Shown here: one piece after another, positions 16,765-24,902 of the stretch
How the letters are laid out: every line of letters starts with the position of its first letter
Numbering within the stretch: position 1 is the stretch's first letter
Origin: Streptomyces sp. JH14
GTDB lineage: Bacteria > Actinomycetota > Actinomycetes > Streptomycetales > Streptomycetaceae
DNA length: 64,000 bases
Assembly: GCF_029428675.1 (NCBI RefSeq)
Contig: NZ_JAJNEL010000001.1
Location: 496,001-560,000 of the forward strand
Reading direction: 5' to 3'
Translations under genes and position numbers: made by a program
The notes under the pieces: generated by a model
Databases searched by the model: none
What the model was told of the DNA's origin: nothing
The model's input: the letters and a program-made list of their open reading frames with translations, nothing else

Positions 16765-17544
16765 ATGGACAAGCCGCTCAAGACCCCGCCGCCCTACCCC
16801 ATCGCCAGCGTGGACCACGCGCTGCGGGCCGCGACCATCCTGCAGATGGAGGGCGGCGCGAGCGTGTCGCAGATCGCCGAGCGCCTGGGCGTCGCGAGGT
16901 CGACCGCGCACCGGATCCTGGCGATGCTGGTGTACCGGGACTTCGCCGTCCAGGGCGAGGACCGCGTCTACCGCGCGGGCCCGGTGCTTGAACTCGCCTC
17001 GCACTCCCAGTCGCTGGTCTCACGGCTGCGGGCCGCGGCCCTCCCGCATCTGCACCGGGTCGTCGACCTGCTGGACGAGACCGCGAACCTGATCGTGCGC
17101 ACCGGGGACACAGTGCGCTTCATCGCCAGCGTCGAGTGCCGGCAGGCCCTGCGGGTCGGCTCCCGGGAGGGCATGGTGTTCCCGGCCCACCGCACCACGG
17201 CGGGCCTTCTGCTGCTCGCCGACCTCCCCGACGAGGAGCTGGACGAGGTGTACGCAGCCGAGCGGTACCGGGAGCGTCCGGCCGAGCGCCCGGATCCCGA
17301 CCAGCTGCGCGCTGAGCTGCGGCGGCTGCGGCGCAACGGATTCGCCGTCAACAAGGGACGGTCCGAACGCGGTCTGGTCGCTGTCGGCATTCCGGTGCGT
17401 GACCGGGACGGCGCCGCGCTGGCCGGCCTGTCGGTGTCGCTGCCCAGCGTGCGCTACGACCCGCACCGCCTGCGGTCCCTGGTCGCCACCCTGAACGCGG
17501 CGGCGCACGCCCTGGAGCAGGACCTCGCCGAGGAGGGCCCCTGA
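16765..17544 (+). CDS. IclR-family regulator of the gentisate operon
   Basis: A 259-aa protein. A winged helix at residues about 13-70 (VDHALRAATILQMEG, VSQIAERLGVARSTAHRIL) is followed by an IclR sensor domain with VGSREGMVFPAHRTTAGLLLLA and NKGRSERGLVAVGIPV. The start is set by GGGAG 7 bases upstream. It is divergent from gentisate dioxygenase with a perfect dyad between them. It differs clearly in sequence from the IclR at 11848, so it is not a recent duplicate. Confidence 0.9.
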   Translation: MDKPLKTPPPYPIASVDHALRAATILQMEGGASVSQIAERLGVARSTAHRILAMLVYRDFAVQGEDRVYRAGPVLELASHSQSLVSRLRAAALPHLHRVVDLLDETANLIVRTGDTVRFIASVECRQALRVGSREGMVFPAHRTTAGLLLLADLPDEELDEVYAAERYRERPAERPDPDQLRAELRRLRRNGFAVNKGRSERGLVAVGIPVRDRDGAALAGLSVSLPSVRYDPHRLRSLVATLNAAAHALEQDLAEEGP

Positions 17545-17556
17545 CAAACGAGAAGA

Positions 17557-17595
17557 GCCTGTACGACGACGTCGGCGCGGCGGTGTCGTACAGGC
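17557..17595. terminator. Bidirectional hairpin terminator
   Basis: GCCTGTACGAC (17557-17567) pairs perfectly with GTCGTACAGGC (17585-17595) around a 17-base GC-rich loop, between the convergent IclR and mhpC genes. Confidence 0.75.
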
Positions 17596-17620
17596 CCTTC
17601 CCGGACGGTCTGCCCGTGAC

Positions 17621-18469
17621 TCAGTTGTTGGCGACGAAGTCGGTGACCAGCCGGTTGAACTCGTCGGCGTGCTCGATCATCGCCCAGTGGCCGCAGCGGT
17701 TGAGCACCACCAGGCGGCTGTTCGGGATGTTCGCCAGCAGGAACAGCGAGGTCTCGTAGGAGACGACGCGGTCGTCGCGGCCGTGGATCAGCAGGGTCGG
17801 CACCTGAATCGTCGGCAGCAGCTCCGGCTTGACCCACTTGGGCAGCGGGGCGCCCTTGGGCATGCCATCGACGTAGTTGCGCAGGTGCTCCGGGCGGGCG
17901 AGAGCGGCGTCCGAACGGGCCTGGCACAGCTCGGGGGTGGCGAACCGGGCCTTGTCGAAGACCATGATCTCGACGAGCCGGCGCATGTTCTCCGGGCTGG
18001 CGTCGCGGTAGGTCTCGATCAGGACCTTCAGGCCCTCGGACGGGCCGTCACCGGCGCCGAAGAGGGTCGGCAGCCGCATGCCGACCGGCGGGCCCATGGT
18101 GACCAGGTGGGAGATCCGCTCGGGATGCTCGGTGGCGAGACGGAGCGAGGTCTGGCCGCCCATCGAGTTGCCGACGAAGGCGGCCTTGTCGATGTCGAGG
18201 GCGTCCATGAACTGGATCGCGGCCTCGACGTGGTCGAGCCGGTCGACCGTGGCGGCGTCCGACTCGCCCCAGCCGGGCATGTCGACCGCGTACACGTGGA
18301 AGTGCTCGGCCAGGGCCTCGATGTTGCCGGAGAAGTTGCTCCAGCCGGTGGCGCCGGGGCCGCTGCCGTGCAGCAGGATGACCGGGTGGCCGGAGCCCGC
18401 CTCGTAGTAGCGGAGCTTCCAGTCGGCGGTCTCGACGGTGCGGGCGATGTCCTGCGGGTTGAGGGTCAT
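17621..18469 (-). CDS. mhpC: 2-hydroxy-6-oxonona-2,4-dienedioate hydrolase (C-C bond hydrolase)
   Basis: A 282-aa alpha/beta hydrolase of the meta-cleavage-product hydrolase family. HGSGPGATGWSNF near 36 forms the oxyanion hole region, FVGNSMGGQTSLRLA near 108 holds the catalytic Ser, HGRDDRVVSYE near 230 the Asp, and NRCGHWAMIEHADEFN near 260 the His. The GSGPGA signature is specific to the C-C hydrolases. Its start overlaps the stop of the extradiol dioxygenase gene (TGATG). It is the third gene of an mhpA-dioxygenase-mhpC operon. Confidence 0.93.
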   Translation of the reverse strand: MTLNPQDIARTVETADWKLRYYEAGSGHPVILLHGSGPGATGWSNFSGNIEALAEHFHVYAVDMPGWGESDAATVDRLDHVEAAIQFMDALDIDKAAFVGNSMGGQTSLRLATEHPERISHLVTMGPPVGMRLPTLFGAGDGPSEGLKVLIETYRDASPENMRRLVEIMVFDKARFATPELCQARSDAALARPEHLRNYVDGMPKGAPLPKWVKPELLPTIQVPTLLIHGRDDRVVSYETSLFLLANIPNSRLVVLNRCGHWAMIEHADEFNRLVTDFVANN

Positions 18470-19401
18470 CAGTGGTTCTCTTCCATCGGGTTCGGTGCGG
18501 CGGCGAGCAGGCCGGCGACGACGCCCGGGGGACGGTGGCCCCAGCTGTGCAGCCGGTCGAGCGTCTTCACCTCCCAGGTCTCGTCGTCGATGATCAGCCC
18601 GCCCCAGCCGTACTCGATGCTGAAACCGGACGGCGTGAAGACGTAGAAGCTGAACATGTGGTCGTTCGGGTGCATGCCGAGCGTCATCTCGAACGGCTGC
18701 TTGGCGTCCATGCACCGGTCGTAGGCCAGGCCGACGTCGCGGATGTCGGTGACCTCGACCATGAAGTGGTGGGTCTTCTTCGGCGACGGAAGGTCACCGA
18801 AGGCGACGGTGTGGTGGCGGCCGTTGCAGTGCAGGAAGATCAGGTCGGCGACGATGCCCGGGGCGAGCTCCTCGACGATCATGTCGCTGATCTTGAAGCC
18901 GAGCAGGTCGAGGTAGAAGCCCAGGTAGGTCTCCCGGGAAACGCCGTGGGCCAGCAGGACCTGGTGGCCCGCGCCGCCGGCGCCGGTCACGAAGCCGCCG
19001 AGCAGCGACGCGGACTCGAACGGCGTGGCGGCGTCGGCCAGACCGTTGACCAGCTCGAGCCGGTTGCCCATCGGGTCGGCGGTGATGAAGATCCGGTCCA
19101 CCTTGCGGGCGGCGGCGAGCGCCTCGTCGCCCTCGGTGACCTCGACGCCGGCCGCACGCAGCTTCTCGACCAGGGTGTCGAGCGCGTCCGCGCCCTCGAC
19201 CTCATAACCGGTGGCCACCAGGTCGTCGGCCAGGCCCTCGCTGATGACCCAGCGGTGGGCCTTCTCGTCGGTACGCAGCGTGAAGCCGTCCCCGGTCTTC
19301 TCGCCGAGCTGCATGCCGAGCAGGGTGACACCGAAGTGCTCCCAGTCGGCGAGGCTGCTCACCTCGTAGACGACGTATCCGAGTTCCTTGACACCAGACA
19401 A
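18469..19401 (-). CDS. Extradiol (VOC-fold) ring-cleavage dioxygenase for 2,3-dihydroxyphenylpropionate
   Basis: A type I extradiol dioxygenase of about 310 aa with two glyoxalase/VOC repeats. Iron ligands are visible in AGHQVLLAHG (His, near 150), KTHHFMVEVTD (His, near 213) and GFSIEYGWGG (Glu, near 265). MhpB of E. coli is an unrelated LigB-type enzyme, so the operon uses a non-orthologous replacement. The start appears to be TTG at 19401: it gives MSGVKELGYVVYEV and has AGGAG six bases upstream. No ATG or GTG in this frame is as well placed. Confidence 0.9.
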   Translation of the reverse strand: MSGVKELGYVVYEVSSLADWEHFGVTLLGMQLGEKTGDGFTLRTDEKAHRWVISEGLADDLVATGYEVEGADALDTLVEKLRAAGVEVTEGDEALAAARKVDRIFITADPMGNRLELVNGLADAATPFESASLLGGFVTGAGGAGHQVLLAHGVSRETYLGFYLDLLGFKISDMIVEELAPGIVADLIFLHCNGRHHTVAFGDLPSPKKTHHFMVEVTDIRDVGLAYDRCMDAKQPFEMTLGMHPNDHMFSFYVFTPSGFSIEYGWGGLIIDDETWEVKTLDRLHSWGHRPPGVVAGLLAAAPNPMEENH

Positions 19402-19428
19402 AGTCTTTCTCCTTCTTCGCAGGCTCAA

Positions 19429-20973
19429 TCAGACGGTGGGCACGGCGAGGCCGTGGGTGTCGGCGGCGGCGACGAACCTGTCCGGACGGACCGCGATGAC
19501 ACGGGCGCCGTACCGGCGCATCCAGGGGAGGACGACCTCGTCCAGGTCGACCAGCTCGTCCGGACCCTGGGTGTGCGAGGTCTTCGGGCGCACCGCGCGG
19601 TAGTGGGCGCCGAGCCCGTCCCAGCCGGCCTTCTCCTCCGCCGACAGCAGGGTCGCCGGGTCGACGTCGTCGCCGAGCAGCACGAAGTGGTGGCCGAGGT
19701 GATGGTCCAGGCGGGCCATCCGGCCGGTGGTGTCACCGGTGATCGGCTGCGGGATCATGCGGCCGATGACGCTGGCGTCACCGGTCTCGCCGCGGATCCA
19801 GCCGCCCGCCAGTACCGGCGGAGCGGTGAGCGGCGGCTCGAACGGGGTGACCGTGCTCTCGGGCACCGCGTTCATCTCGGCCTGCTCCTCCTCGGAGACC
19901 TCTTGCTTGATCACCCGGCCGAGGCCGACCGCGAGGCCGGTGTAGAAGGCGGCGTTGGGGCGCCGCTCCGCCTCGTAGGTGTCCAGCCAGCTTTCGGGCA
20001 GCTCGCCCTTGAGTACACGGGCGAGTTTCCAGCCCAGGTTGTGAGCGTCGCGCATGCCGGTCTGCATGCCGGCACCGGCCCACGGCGGCATCAGATGCGC
20101 CGCGTCACCGGCCAGGAACACCCGCCCCTGGCGGAACGTGTCGGCCATCCGGACGTGGTGCTGGTAGAAGGCGTGCTGGTGGATCTCGACATCGTCCTCG
20201 GAAACGCCGAGCGCCTTGAGCAGAGGCCATATCTCGGCGCTCGTCGGATAGTCCGCCGGGGTCTCGTCGGGCTTGAGCGGGATCTCCCACCGGTGGTTGC
20301 CCGCGGACAGGGCGATGTCGACGACCGGGCGCTCCCTGTCGGACCAGAAGGTCAGGAAGTCTCGATCAGGCCACCAGCGCTTGACGTGGCAGTCGACGAC
20401 CACCCAGGTGACGTCGTCGGTGTCGCCCAGCAACTTGCAGCCGATCCGGCCGCGGGTGGCGCTGCTGCCGCCATCGGCGCCGATCGCGTAACGAGCGCGG
20501 GTGGTACGGGTCACGCCGTCGGCGGTCGAGGTGACGGTGACGCCGTCGGCGTCCTGCTCGATGCCGGTGACCTCGTCGCCGTAGTGGACGGTGACCAGGT
20601 CGTCGTACCGCTCCTGGACGGCCGCGCGCAGCTCGGCCTCCATCGTCGGCTGGTAGATGTTGTAGAAGCGCGGAGTGCGGCCCAGGGTGGACGGCGGGTG
20701 TTCGATCCGCATGATCTCCGTGCGGTCGTAGGTCATCCATCGCAGGGCGCGCTGCGGGTCGATCACCTTGTCGATCCGCTCGTCGATGCCGAGGTCCTGG
20801 AAGATCCGCATCGTCCAGTCGTTGACCGTCACGGCACGCGCCCGGGAGTAGATGTCCCGGTCCCGTTCGAACGCAACGGCGGAGATGCCGTATCTGGCGA
20901 GGGTGAGTGCGGCGATCACACCGGTCGGGCCGTAGCCGACAATCGCGACATCCGCGTCATATCTCTTGGTCAT
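19429..20973 (-). CDS. mhpA: 3-(3-hydroxyphenyl)propionate hydroxylase
   Basis: A 514-aa flavin monooxygenase that adds a ring hydroxyl to make the catechol. VAIVGYGPTGVIAALTLAR near residue 10 binds FAD, AIGADGGSSATRGRIG near 170 is the DG motif, and FLAGDAAHLMPPWAGAGMQ near 290 the GD motif. A thioredoxin-like C-terminal part completes the PheA/TfdB/MhpA architecture. The ATG at 20973 has GGAG with 7-base spacing. First gene of the operon, divergent from a TetR gene with a dyad between them. Confidence 0.93.
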   Translation of the reverse strand: MTKRYDADVAIVGYGPTGVIAALTLARYGISAVAFERDRDIYSRARAVTVNDWTMRIFQDLGIDERIDKVIDPQRALRWMTYDRTEIMRIEHPPSTLGRTPRFYNIYQPTMEAELRAAVQERYDDLVTVHYGDEVTGIEQDADGVTVTSTADGVTRTTRARYAIGADGGSSATRGRIGCKLLGDTDDVTWVVVDCHVKRWWPDRDFLTFWSDRERPVVDIALSAGNHRWEIPLKPDETPADYPTSAEIWPLLKALGVSEDDVEIHQHAFYQHHVRMADTFRQGRVFLAGDAAHLMPPWAGAGMQTGMRDAHNLGWKLARVLKGELPESWLDTYEAERRPNAAFYTGLAVGLGRVIKQEVSEEEQAEMNAVPESTVTPFEPPLTAPPVLAGGWIRGETGDASVIGRMIPQPITGDTTGRMARLDHHLGHHFVLLGDDVDPATLLSAEEKAGWDGLGAHYRAVRPKTSHTQGPDELVDLDEVVLPWMRRYGARVIAVRPDRFVAAADTHGLAVPTV

Positions 20974-21013
20974 GCGCTGGCTCCGTGGTGAACGCAATGG
21001 CAGAAGGTTTTGG

Positions 21014-21027
21014 ACCGATCGGTCGGT
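21014..21027. promoter_or_regulatory. TetR-type operator between mhpA and its regulator
   Basis: ACCGATCGGTCGGT contains the perfect dyad ACCGATCGGT and a repeated half-site, a composition often seen at TetR-family operators. It sits 40 bases upstream of mhpA, beside an AT-rich stretch (TATATTTTTAA) that may be a promoter element. Confidence 0.6.
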
Positions 21028-21155
21028 ATATTTTTAAGGTAGCAGCGCCCCTCCGCGGCCCGTCAAGAGATTCCGGGCAGGGATTTTCCACACCGGCGGG
21101 CCCCGGTCCTGGTGGGAAGCGCGCCCCGGCGTCGCCTACACTCCGAAAGGTGGAA

Positions 21156-21806
21156 ATGATCGAGCCGCCCGCGCCGGAGACACGCACCAACCGCCGCGGC
21201 CGCCGGTCACGGCAGGAGATCCTTGACGCGGCCGCCCGCGTGATGTCCGTACGCGGCTACGCCGGAACACCGATGTCGGTGCTCGCCAAAGAGACCGGCC
21301 TGCCGAAGAGCGCCTTCTACCACCACTTCGAATCCAAAGCGGGACTGCTTTCGGCCGTCATGGAACAGGGCGCGTACGGCTTCTTCGACGCCATGCGCGA
21401 AGCCCATCGCAACCCCCCGGAGGGCGGCACCCCCCACGAGCGGCTCCGCTGGTATCTGCGCCGGACCGGCAACGTCATGGAGAACGGCGAGGAGTTCCTG
21501 CGCCTGCTGCTCGTGCTGGTGATGAGCCGCGAAGCGGCAGAGGCGCCCGAGGCCCTGCAGACCGTGATCGCGGTCCGCGACGAGGGGCGCGTCTACATGG
21601 CGCACATGATCCGCTCGTCCTTCCAGAGCGCGGGCGAGGAGGCCGCCGACAAGATCGCAGAGGCCCTCGCCCCCTTCGGAATGGCCGGCTATGACGGCGC
21701 ATTCGTCGCCCTGCAGTCCGAAGGCGGCAGGCCCGTCTCGGCATGGATGGATCAGCTCGCCGACTCCATAGCGGCGCTCGGCGCGGCGATCATCGCCGCC
21801 GACTGA
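21156..21806 (+). CDS. TetR-family regulator of the mhpA operon
   Basis: A 216-aa protein. The TetR helix-turn-helix at residues about 16-62 reads RQEILDAAARVMSVRGYAGT, then ETGLPKSAFYHHFESKAGLL. A helical C-terminal domain follows. The start may be ATG 21156 or GTG 21150, both close behind AAAGG. Divergent from mhpA with a good operator in the gap, so it most likely represses the upper 3-HPP operon. The lower operon has an IclR instead, so the two halves are under separate control. Confidence 0.88.
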   Translation: MIEPPAPETRTNRRGRRSRQEILDAAARVMSVRGYAGTPMSVLAKETGLPKSAFYHHFESKAGLLSAVMEQGAYGFFDAMREAHRNPPEGGTPHERLRWYLRRTGNVMENGEEFLRLLLVLVMSREAAEAPEALQTVIAVRDEGRVYMAHMIRSSFQSAGEEAADKIAEALAPFGMAGYDGAFVALQSEGGRPVSAWMDQLADSIAALGAAIIAAD

Positions 21807-21815
21807 CGAGGCCGC

Positions 21816-21838
21816 GACCCGCACCGGTGACGCGGGTC
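21816..21838 (+). terminator. Hairpin terminator of the TetR gene
   Basis: GACCCGC (21816-21822) pairs with GCGGGTC (21832-21838), starting 10 bases after the stop codon at 21806. Confidence 0.6.
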
Positions 21839-21845
21839 GAGGCTG

Positions 21846-22000
21846 GTGAAACTGGTCCTGGAGGGCGCTTTGGAGGCGGAACCGACCGAGCACCCGGGCT
21901 ACGAGAAGGGCGACAAAGCAGCTGCGGGCTCGGGCAACTCGCGCAATAGGACGTCGAAGCGGCGGGTGCTGACCGATGTGGGTTCTCCGCAGGTGGTGCC
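21846..22000 (+). pseudogene. IS256-family transposase, N-terminal scrap
   Basis: One frame reads MKLVLEGALEAEPTEHPGYE then GNSRNRTSKRRVLTDVGSPQ, aligning with the LEGEITxHLGYxK...GNSRNG...KTVLTEVG region of IS256 transposases. Homology stops near 22000, where the IS30 scrap on the other strand begins. No catalytic residues remain. Confidence 0.6.
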
Positions 22001-22005
22001 CAACT

Positions 22006-22125
22006 CAGGTTCAACCGGTCGTCGCAACACGGGTCCATAGTCAACAGCAGCTGTTCGTCGAGGGCTTCGGCGAGGGTCTTCCAGCCGAGAGTCTTGCGGA
22101 TCCTGCTGTTGTCGGCGTCCCCGCC
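22006..22125 (-). pseudogene. IS30-family transposase, C-terminal scrap
   Basis: The reverse frame gives NSRIRKTLGWKTLAEALDEQ, the well-known C-terminal N-x-RPRKTLGWxTPAEAL motif of IS30 transposases. The usual ending is replaced by unrelated residues. It abuts the IS256 scrap head-on. Confidence 0.65.
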
Positions 22126-22290
22126 GGCGGTCTCCGCGGCCCCGCGTAGTACCTCGATCGCCTCGCAGTGGTAGCCATGGCGCGCAAAGCGTTCGGCAGC
22201 CGGTCCACCTCCGGCAACCGCGGAGCCCCACCCGCCGCTGTTTTCGATGTCCATGAGAAGCGCCGGCACTCGGCAACCCCTGGTGCCTGG

Positions 22291-22336
22291 GCCGGCGGCA
22301 CGGCTCCGGAGCGAGTCCGGGAGCCGTGCCGCCGGC
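22291..22336 (-). terminator. Strong hairpin terminator of the CocE-type hydrolase gene
   Basis: GCCGGCGGCACGGCTCC (22291-22307) pairs perfectly over 17 bp with GGAGCCGTGCCGCCGGC (22320-22336), 20 bases beyond the stop of the gene that ends at 22357. Confidence 0.85.
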
Positions 22337-22356
22337 GCCGGCCTGTGGGCGTGGGG

Positions 22357-24234
22357 TCAGATGTGGCCGCCGGGCGTCACGGTGATGGACGCCGGACCGG
22401 CCGGCAGGTCCACGGTGTACTGACGCAGGTAGGTGTCAAGGTACGGCGAGCGGTCGCCCTGGGTGGCCGCGTCGTCGGACGGGTCGTCCAGGGACAGCCT
22501 CAGCACGGCGCCCGAAACGCGGATGGTCCGGCCCGACGGGGTGTCACGCCACGACCCGGTCCGGATCGAGCCGATCTCCACGGCCAGGACATGCCCGGCC
22601 GCCAGCGTCCAGTCGGTCGCCTTGAGGTCGACGCTCATCCGGCCCTTCTTCAGCAGGGAGACTTGCTCGTTGAACATCACGGCCTTGCCGTCCGGGCCGA
22701 CGTCGTAGAGCTTGAGCATGACGTTGCCCTCGCCCTTCGCGGTCAGCGAGATGTTCGGCGTGGCGGTCAGCCGCACGTCCTGGGTGAGCGGCTGCGACCA
22801 GACGAAGAAGCTGGAGCCGACCTCACCGGCCTGCTGCCTCTTCGCGATCCCCTTGGCCAGACCCTTGGGCGCCGGCTGCTCGGTCGCCGGGGCGTTCTCC
22901 ATGTCCCAGTTGCCCGACGGCTGGACCGCCTTGGGCACCGGCGCGCCGGCTGCGGCCAGGGCGGCGCGGGCGGAGGCACCGCCGTCGTCGAGGTAACTTC
23001 CGTTCCCCAACGGGAGGGTGACGTCGCGCTCCACCACCGGCCAGGTGTCCTGGGCCCGCCAGTGTCCGGTGGAGTCCTCGACGGAGTACATCGGGTACTC
23101 GACCGAGGGCTCAACTCCCTTGAGGTACTGGTCGTAGAAGGACAGCGTCTCGTCGTACCAGCCCTCGCGGCCCATAGCCAGGCGGCCGTCCCCCACCCGG
23201 TCTCCACCACGCACATGGTCCCACTGTCCGACCCAACCGCGCTCCGGGCCGTTGTGGTTGGTGAGGTACTCCTGCATCTCCTCGGGCTTGGTGTTGTTCT
23301 CGATGAGGCCCTGGGTGACGAAGAGCGGCGTGTTGGTGCCCTGAGCCATCTTGGCCAGGTCACGGGAGGTCCAGAACGGGTCCTTCTGGTCTGAAATCCG
23401 GTAGCCGGCCGAGTTCTCGGTCAGGCACTGGGGGTGGGAGTTCTCGTACCGGGCGTTGGCCTGGTAGTGCGCGTCGTCGTCCGACAGCGGGGCCATTGCG
23501 GCAATGCCGTTGTAGGCATTGGCGGTTCCGGTCACGTTCGGGCGGGGGACACCGTTGGAGTAGATGTACTGGTACATGTCCCAGAGGGGCTCCTGGGCAA
23601 CGACGGCCTTCAGCGCGGACTGCTTCAGGTCGTTGCCGATGAGGCCGGTGACGGCGTCGTAGGACTTGCCGTACATGCCCACCGCGCCGGTCGACCACGG
23701 CTGGTTCGCGGCCCAGTTGATCGCGGCCCTTACGTCGGCCTGCTCGCCGGGACCGCCCCAGTCGAGACAGCCGGTCGAGCCGCCGAAGCCACGCAGGTCG
23801 ACCATGAGGAACGCGTAGCCGTCGGCGAAGAGGTCGCTGCCCTCGATGAAGTCCTGGAAACGGTTCGAGGGCCCGGTGTGGCTCCAACCCTCGGGGCCCG
23901 TCTGGCCCGTGTGTCCGAAGTACGGGCCGATGGAGAGGATGACCGGCACCTTATGCCCGGCGGATACGCCTTCGGGCATCAGTAGGTCGCCGTGCAGTTC
24001 GGTACCGGAGCCGTCCGAGGACGGGAAGTAGTGCTGGGTCCAGACCGAGCCCTCCGGGACACGGTCGTTCTGCTCGTGCGTAATGCCGTCGGTCGCGGTG
24101 GCGACCGCGGCGGTCGGGGTCCGAGCGAAAGGGGCGGGCGATGACGCGACGGCAGGGCCGGCGAGTGCACCGGTCAGCGCCAGAGTGGTGACGAGTGCCG
24201 AGGCGGCCCATCCAGGCGCGCGACGTCTGTTCAC
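22357..24234 (-). CDS. Secreted CocE/NonD-family hydrolase (X-Pro dipeptidyl-peptidase-like)
   Basis: A 625-aa protein. Residues 1-32 form a signal peptide (NRRRAPGW, a hydrophobic core, then AVAS). The alpha/beta-hydrolase domain has the nucleophile motif GMYGKSYDAVTGL (Ser near 190), and FLMVDLRGFGGSTGCLDWGG just before it is typical of the CocE/PepX clan. A C-terminal X-Pro dipeptidyl-peptidase beta-sandwich covers about 440-625. The GTG at 24234 has GGAGAG upstream. Substrates in the clan are peptides, acyl-amino acids or esters; this one cannot be specified. Confidence 0.87.
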   Translation of the reverse strand: MNRRRAPGWAASALVTTLALTGALAGPAVASSPAPFARTPTAAVATATDGITHEQNDRVPEGSVWTQHYFPSSDGSGTELHGDLLMPEGVSAGHKVPVILSIGPYFGHTGQTGPEGWSHTGPSNRFQDFIEGSDLFADGYAFLMVDLRGFGGSTGCLDWGGPGEQADVRAAINWAANQPWSTGAVGMYGKSYDAVTGLIGNDLKQSALKAVVAQEPLWDMYQYIYSNGVPRPNVTGTANAYNGIAAMAPLSDDDAHYQANARYENSHPQCLTENSAGYRISDQKDPFWTSRDLAKMAQGTNTPLFVTQGLIENNTKPEEMQEYLTNHNGPERGWVGQWDHVRGGDRVGDGRLAMGREGWYDETLSFYDQYLKGVEPSVEYPMYSVEDSTGHWRAQDTWPVVERDVTLPLGNGSYLDDGGASARAALAAAGAPVPKAVQPSGNWDMENAPATEQPAPKGLAKGIAKRQQAGEVGSSFFVWSQPLTQDVRLTATPNISLTAKGEGNVMLKLYDVGPDGKAVMFNEQVSLLKKGRMSVDLKATDWTLAAGHVLAVEIGSIRTGSWRDTPSGRTIRVSGAVLRLSLDDPSDDAATQGDRSPYLDTYLRQYTVDLPAGPASITVTPGGHI

Positions 24235-24641
24235 ATGCTCTCCAGAGTCGTCGGTACGGAGTGGTGCGGCGGTTCCGGCTGAACGGCAGCCCCAGCCCGC
24301 CGTCGCCGCTGCGACGACGGACGGTCGCACGCACGTCGCGAACGGGACCGCGTGTGCGAACCCTGGCCGGAACCGATGGTGAGCGAGCCTAAGGTCAGCA
24401 CTGAAACGCGTCAACGGTGCTGTGCATCCACTGTGTCGGTGATGTGATGGAGACAAATCGCTTGTTTCCAGGGGCAGTTGAGGGCGTCCTCAGCCTTCAC
24501 ACCTTCTCCGACCGTGCACAGTAGGCCACCCCCAGATCGGCGGTGAGACGCGCCGTGTACGCCCTGTCCGGGCTGCATCCTGTCGCCCGTGGACGCACCA
24601 AGCAGCCGCCTGGTAGCCCTACGGGGCGAAACCAGCTCCGG
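24235..24641. other. 407-base gap without a recognised gene
   Basis: The upstream region of the CocE-type gene. Both strands contain only short, composition-driven reading frames. The AT-richer stretch around 24420-24480 may carry its promoter. Confidence 0.4.
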
Positions 24642-24899
24642 CTATATGCGCGCAGCCCAGTCGCCGGACTGCCTGCGCGCCCACGCGATGAACTCGTCCG
24701 CCACCGGATAGTCGCGCTCGACCCGCTCAAGCAGCGGTTCCAGCTCGGCCGGTGACACCCGGCCCACGTTCAGGAGCACCTCGGCCCAGCCCGGCGGCCG
24801 CCTCCGGCGGATCCACGGCGAGGGCGCCCGGACCTCCGCGAGGAGTTGCTCCCGGTCCAGCAACCTGCGCATTTCCGCAATCGTCTCCTCGCGCAGCAT
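24642..24899 (-). CDS. Small hypothetical protein
   Basis: An 85-aa product beginning MLREETIAEMRRLLDREQLL and ending WARRQSGDWAARI. It has a charged helical composition with Glu/Arg heptad-like spacing, consistent with a real small protein; it is not a shadow of a gene on the other strand except at its first bases. I do not recognise the family. The start sits three bases from the JetA relic on the opposite strand, so it could be the surviving end of a rearranged gene. No obvious ribosome site. Confidence 0.4.
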   Translation of the reverse strand: MLREETIAEMRRLLDREQLLAEVRAPSPWIRRRRPPGWAEVLLNVGRVSPAELEPLLERVERDYPVADEFIAWARRQSGDWAARI

Positions 24900-24902
24900 C
24901 CG

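Noticed and set aside
18472..20991. An open frame of over 800 codons on the plus strand across mhpA, the dioxygenase and mhpC
   Set aside because: It is the antisense shadow of well-recognised genes. The product is Val/Asp/Gly/Arg-rich without any domain, as expected from GC3 bias.
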